From: an uncultured bacterium
Lineage (GTDB): Bacteria > Cloacimonadota > Cloacimonadia > Cloacimonadales > Cloacimonadaceae
Direction: 5' to 3'
Length of the DNA: 6,442 nucleotides
Assembly: GCA_937924555.1 (NCBI GenBank)
Contig: CALDSN010000141.1
Span: 1 to 6,442 of the forward strand
The position numbers were made by a program, and so were the translations under genes. Within the stretch, counting starts at the first letter, position 1, and every line of letters starts with the position of its first letter. The notes beneath the pieces were generated by a model. The model ran no database searches, had not been told where the DNA came from, and worked only from the letters and a program-made list of their open reading frames with translations. Positions 6,391-6,442 of the stretch are shown here, piece by piece.

Positions 6391-6442
6391 AGATCGGAAG
6401 AGCGTCGTGTAGGGAAAGAGTGTAGATCTCGGTGGCCGCCGT
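6391..6442. other. Illumina TruSeq/P5 sequencing adapter (artefact)
   Basis: From AGATCGGAAGAGCGTCGTGT onward the sequence follows the reverse complement of the TruSeq universal (P5) adapter for 52 bases. I see one difference, C at 6436 where the adapter has T. It is not genomic DNA; the organism's sequence stops at about 6390. Read on the minus strand it translates without a stop in the permease frame and so can be mistaken for coding sequence. Confidence 0.97.

Noticed and set aside
1..6442. CRISPR array, insertion sequence, phage or defence system
   Set aside because: No regularly spaced repeats, transposase, integrase, terminal inverted repeats or defence-family motifs were seen; the content is housekeeping and transport genes.

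Overview
This is a compact bacterial window in which every gene reads on the minus strand. It looks like the end of a short-read metagenomic or draft contig, because the last 52 bases (6391-6442) are an Illumina P5/TruSeq adapter and not genomic DNA. Real sequence therefore runs from 1 to about 6390. Intergenic gaps are short, most genes have Shine-Dalgarno-like sites, and the tRNA encodes its own CCA. The Kbl protein resembles those of Gram-negative and Fibrobacteres-Chlorobi-Bacteroidetes (FCB)-like bacteria. A lineage such as Cloacimonadota is conceivable, but this is a weak inference from protein character only.

Layout in transcription order (right to left). A DMT/EamA-family permease fragment (6139-6390) is cut off at its 5' end by the adapter. 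Next come secG (5715-6071), the small subunit of the SecYEG translocon, and 12 bases later a tRNA-Leu (5615-5702). This unit closes with a strong rho-independent hairpin (5575-5604). The tRNA anticodon is AAG, which is uncommon in bacteria and implies A34-to-inosine editing. The secG/tRNA-Leu order matches secG-leuU of E. coli, where the anticodon is GAG.

A second unit holds two full-length ABC exporter half-transporters (3676-5496 and 1866-3674), one base apart and translationally coupled. Their ATPase motifs are complementary. The upstream subunit has a canonical LSGGQ but Asp in place of the catalytic Glu. The downstream subunit has the Glu but a degenerate LSTGQ. This is the pattern of a heterodimeric exporter with one active and one degenerate ATP site. 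The substrate cannot be told from sequence.

After an 83-base gap come kbl (592-1782), a 2-amino-3-ketobutyrate CoA ligase of threonine/glycine metabolism, and two bases later rsmI (1-589), a 16S rRNA C1402 2'-O-methyltransferase that runs off the left edge. No tdh partner for kbl is visible.

No mobile element, CRISPR array, phage gene or clearly new multigene system is present. The points most worth checking are the tRNA-Leu(AAG) next to secG, the adapter contamination with the false peptide it creates, and the asymmetric ABC pair.
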